From assembly GCA_003476445.1 (NCBI GenBank), contig DMUF01000027.1, positions 1 through 5,856 of the forward strand: a DNA stretch of 5,856 nucleotides. Reading direction: 5' to 3'. Of this stretch, positions 5,203-5,856 are shown piece by piece. Origin of the DNA: Gammaproteobacteria bacterium. GTDB taxonomy: Bacteria; Pseudomonadota; Gammaproteobacteria; Pseudomonadales; Azotimanducaceae. Position numbers and translations under genes: made by a program. The notes below the pieces were generated by a model. That model worked only from the letters and a program-made list of their open reading frames with translations. It was not told where the DNA came from and made no database searches. Every line of letters begins with the position of its first letter. Positions within the stretch are counted from its first letter, which is position 1.

Positions 5203-5811
5203 TCAGCGTGAGACGCTTACCCCCGGTGGGAAACCACCGAGCACGAGCTCGGCTGCGTCGTTCAACTTTTCCTGATCCTTGATCATTTCGCCCTTCAGCT
5301 TGGACTGAGTCACGCTGCGCCAGACGGAGGACCGTTTGCGCGGATCGATCATGTCCACGATGAAGGTGCCCTGCGTGTATTCGGTTACGCGTACGTCGGT
5401 CTGGTTCATGCAGTTGAAGCAGTTGTACATGGCATAGCGGTTGTAGCGCCCAAATGCCGGTGCTATCCCGATTGTCGCGGGCTCCGAGAAAGCCTTCACG
5501 TCGGTCTTCTCGGTCACATTGAGGTGCCAGCTGATCAGCAGATCCGCCTGACGCGGGTTATTCACGAACACGAAACCTTTCGATTCGAGGGCTCTGCGAA
5601 GTGCCTGGTTGATCCGCTCTTCCTGAAAGGGCGTCAGCGTCATGTGGCTGCGGCCGGTGACTCCACCACTGCGCGCATAGAGGCCAATGCGTTTGTCCTG
5701 GCTGAAGTCATGGCTGGGGGAAAAGTCGACCATGGGCTTCGGTGGCTGGCTTGCGCAGGCCGCAATCAGGGTGAGCCCCAGGGTAAGAAGAGCGAGCTTG
5801 AATGGTTTCAT
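5203..5811 (-). CDS. outer-membrane lipoprotein with DUF4136 domain
   Basis: A 202-residue lipoprotein with a DUF4136 domain. The N-terminus has a lipoprotein signal: Lys2 and Lys5, a hydrophobic core at 6-16, and the lipobox IAAC with Cys19 as the lipidated residue. Ala20 follows, not Asp, which favours Lol sorting to the outer membrane. The domain begins VDFSPSHDFSQ (28-38), continues with ADLLISWHLNV (89-99) and GTFIVDMIDPRKRSSVWRS (148-166), and ends in GFPPG (193-197), all typical of the family. DUF4136 function is not established. A CxxC pair, Cys131 and Cys134 in NCFNCMNQ, lies in a loop and is unusual to my knowledge. I chose the ATG at 5811 because it gives a normal lipoprotein signal peptide. 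An in-frame ATG at 5856, the window edge, would add 15 residues and is less likely, although the ribosome binding site before 5811 is weak. It is the first gene of the leftward group seen here; its promoter may lie beyond the window. Confidence 0.88.
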   Translation of the reverse strand: MKPFKLALLTLGLTLIAACASQPPKPMVDFSPSHDFSQDKRIGLYARSGGVTGRSHMTLTPFQEERINQALRRALESKGFVFVNNPRQADLLISWHLNVTEKTDVKAFSEPATIGIAPAFGRYNRYAMYNCFNCMNQTDVRVTEYTQGTFIVDMIDPRKRSSVWRSVTQSKLKGEMIKDQEKLNDAAELVLGGFPPGVSVSR

Positions 5812-5856
5812 CGGATTTTCCGGCGGATTGGCCTCGGCAGGACTGTAGCAGATCAT

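Noticed and set aside
5812..5856. Alternative start at 5856 for the DUF4136 lipoprotein
   Set aside because: It would add 15 mostly polar residues ahead of an otherwise normal lipoprotein signal peptide. The ATG at 5811 is more consistent with lipid processing.

Overview
The window is GC-rich bacterial DNA with tightly packed genes, several GTG starts and Shine-Dalgarno sites. A YheU/UPF0270 protein, a Lol-type outer-membrane lipoprotein and DUF3313 and DUF4136 envelope proteins point to a Gram-negative, most likely a high-GC gammaproteobacterium. This placement is inferred from protein families; no rRNA or other marker is present.

Left half (+ strand): a short leader (1-140) precedes a cytoplasmic FrnE-like DsbA-family thiol oxidoreductase (141-803). 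Next come an exported, COG4798-like SAM-methyltransferase-fold protein (828-1667) and a small YheU-family protein (1664-1906) that overlaps it by 4 nt. After a 137-nt gap with a candidate extended -10 promoter and a folded leader lies a 548-residue acyl-CoA dehydrogenase (2044-3690). Its long helical N-terminal extension and C-terminal half resemble (2S)-methylsuccinyl-CoA dehydrogenase of the ethylmalonyl-CoA pathway.

Right half (- strand): four genes read leftward and converge on the dehydrogenase. In transcription order they are a DUF4136 outer-membrane lipoprotein (5811-5203), an exported DUF3313 protein (5132-4455), an exported EF-hand calcium-binding protein (4356-4084) and a tiny glycine-zipper membrane protein (3995-3768). 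A strong stem-loop at 3700-3731 separates the converging units. All four right-hand products are predicted to be exported or membrane-embedded, so this half looks like an envelope-function cluster, though no joint function is established.

I see no rRNA, tRNA, CRISPR array, insertion sequence, phage gene or toxin-antitoxin pair, and nothing that clearly amounts to a new defence or mobile system. The more unusual points are the exported methyltransferase, the extended acyl-CoA dehydrogenase with its leader, the glycine-zipper mini-protein, and a CxxC motif in the DUF4136 lipoprotein.
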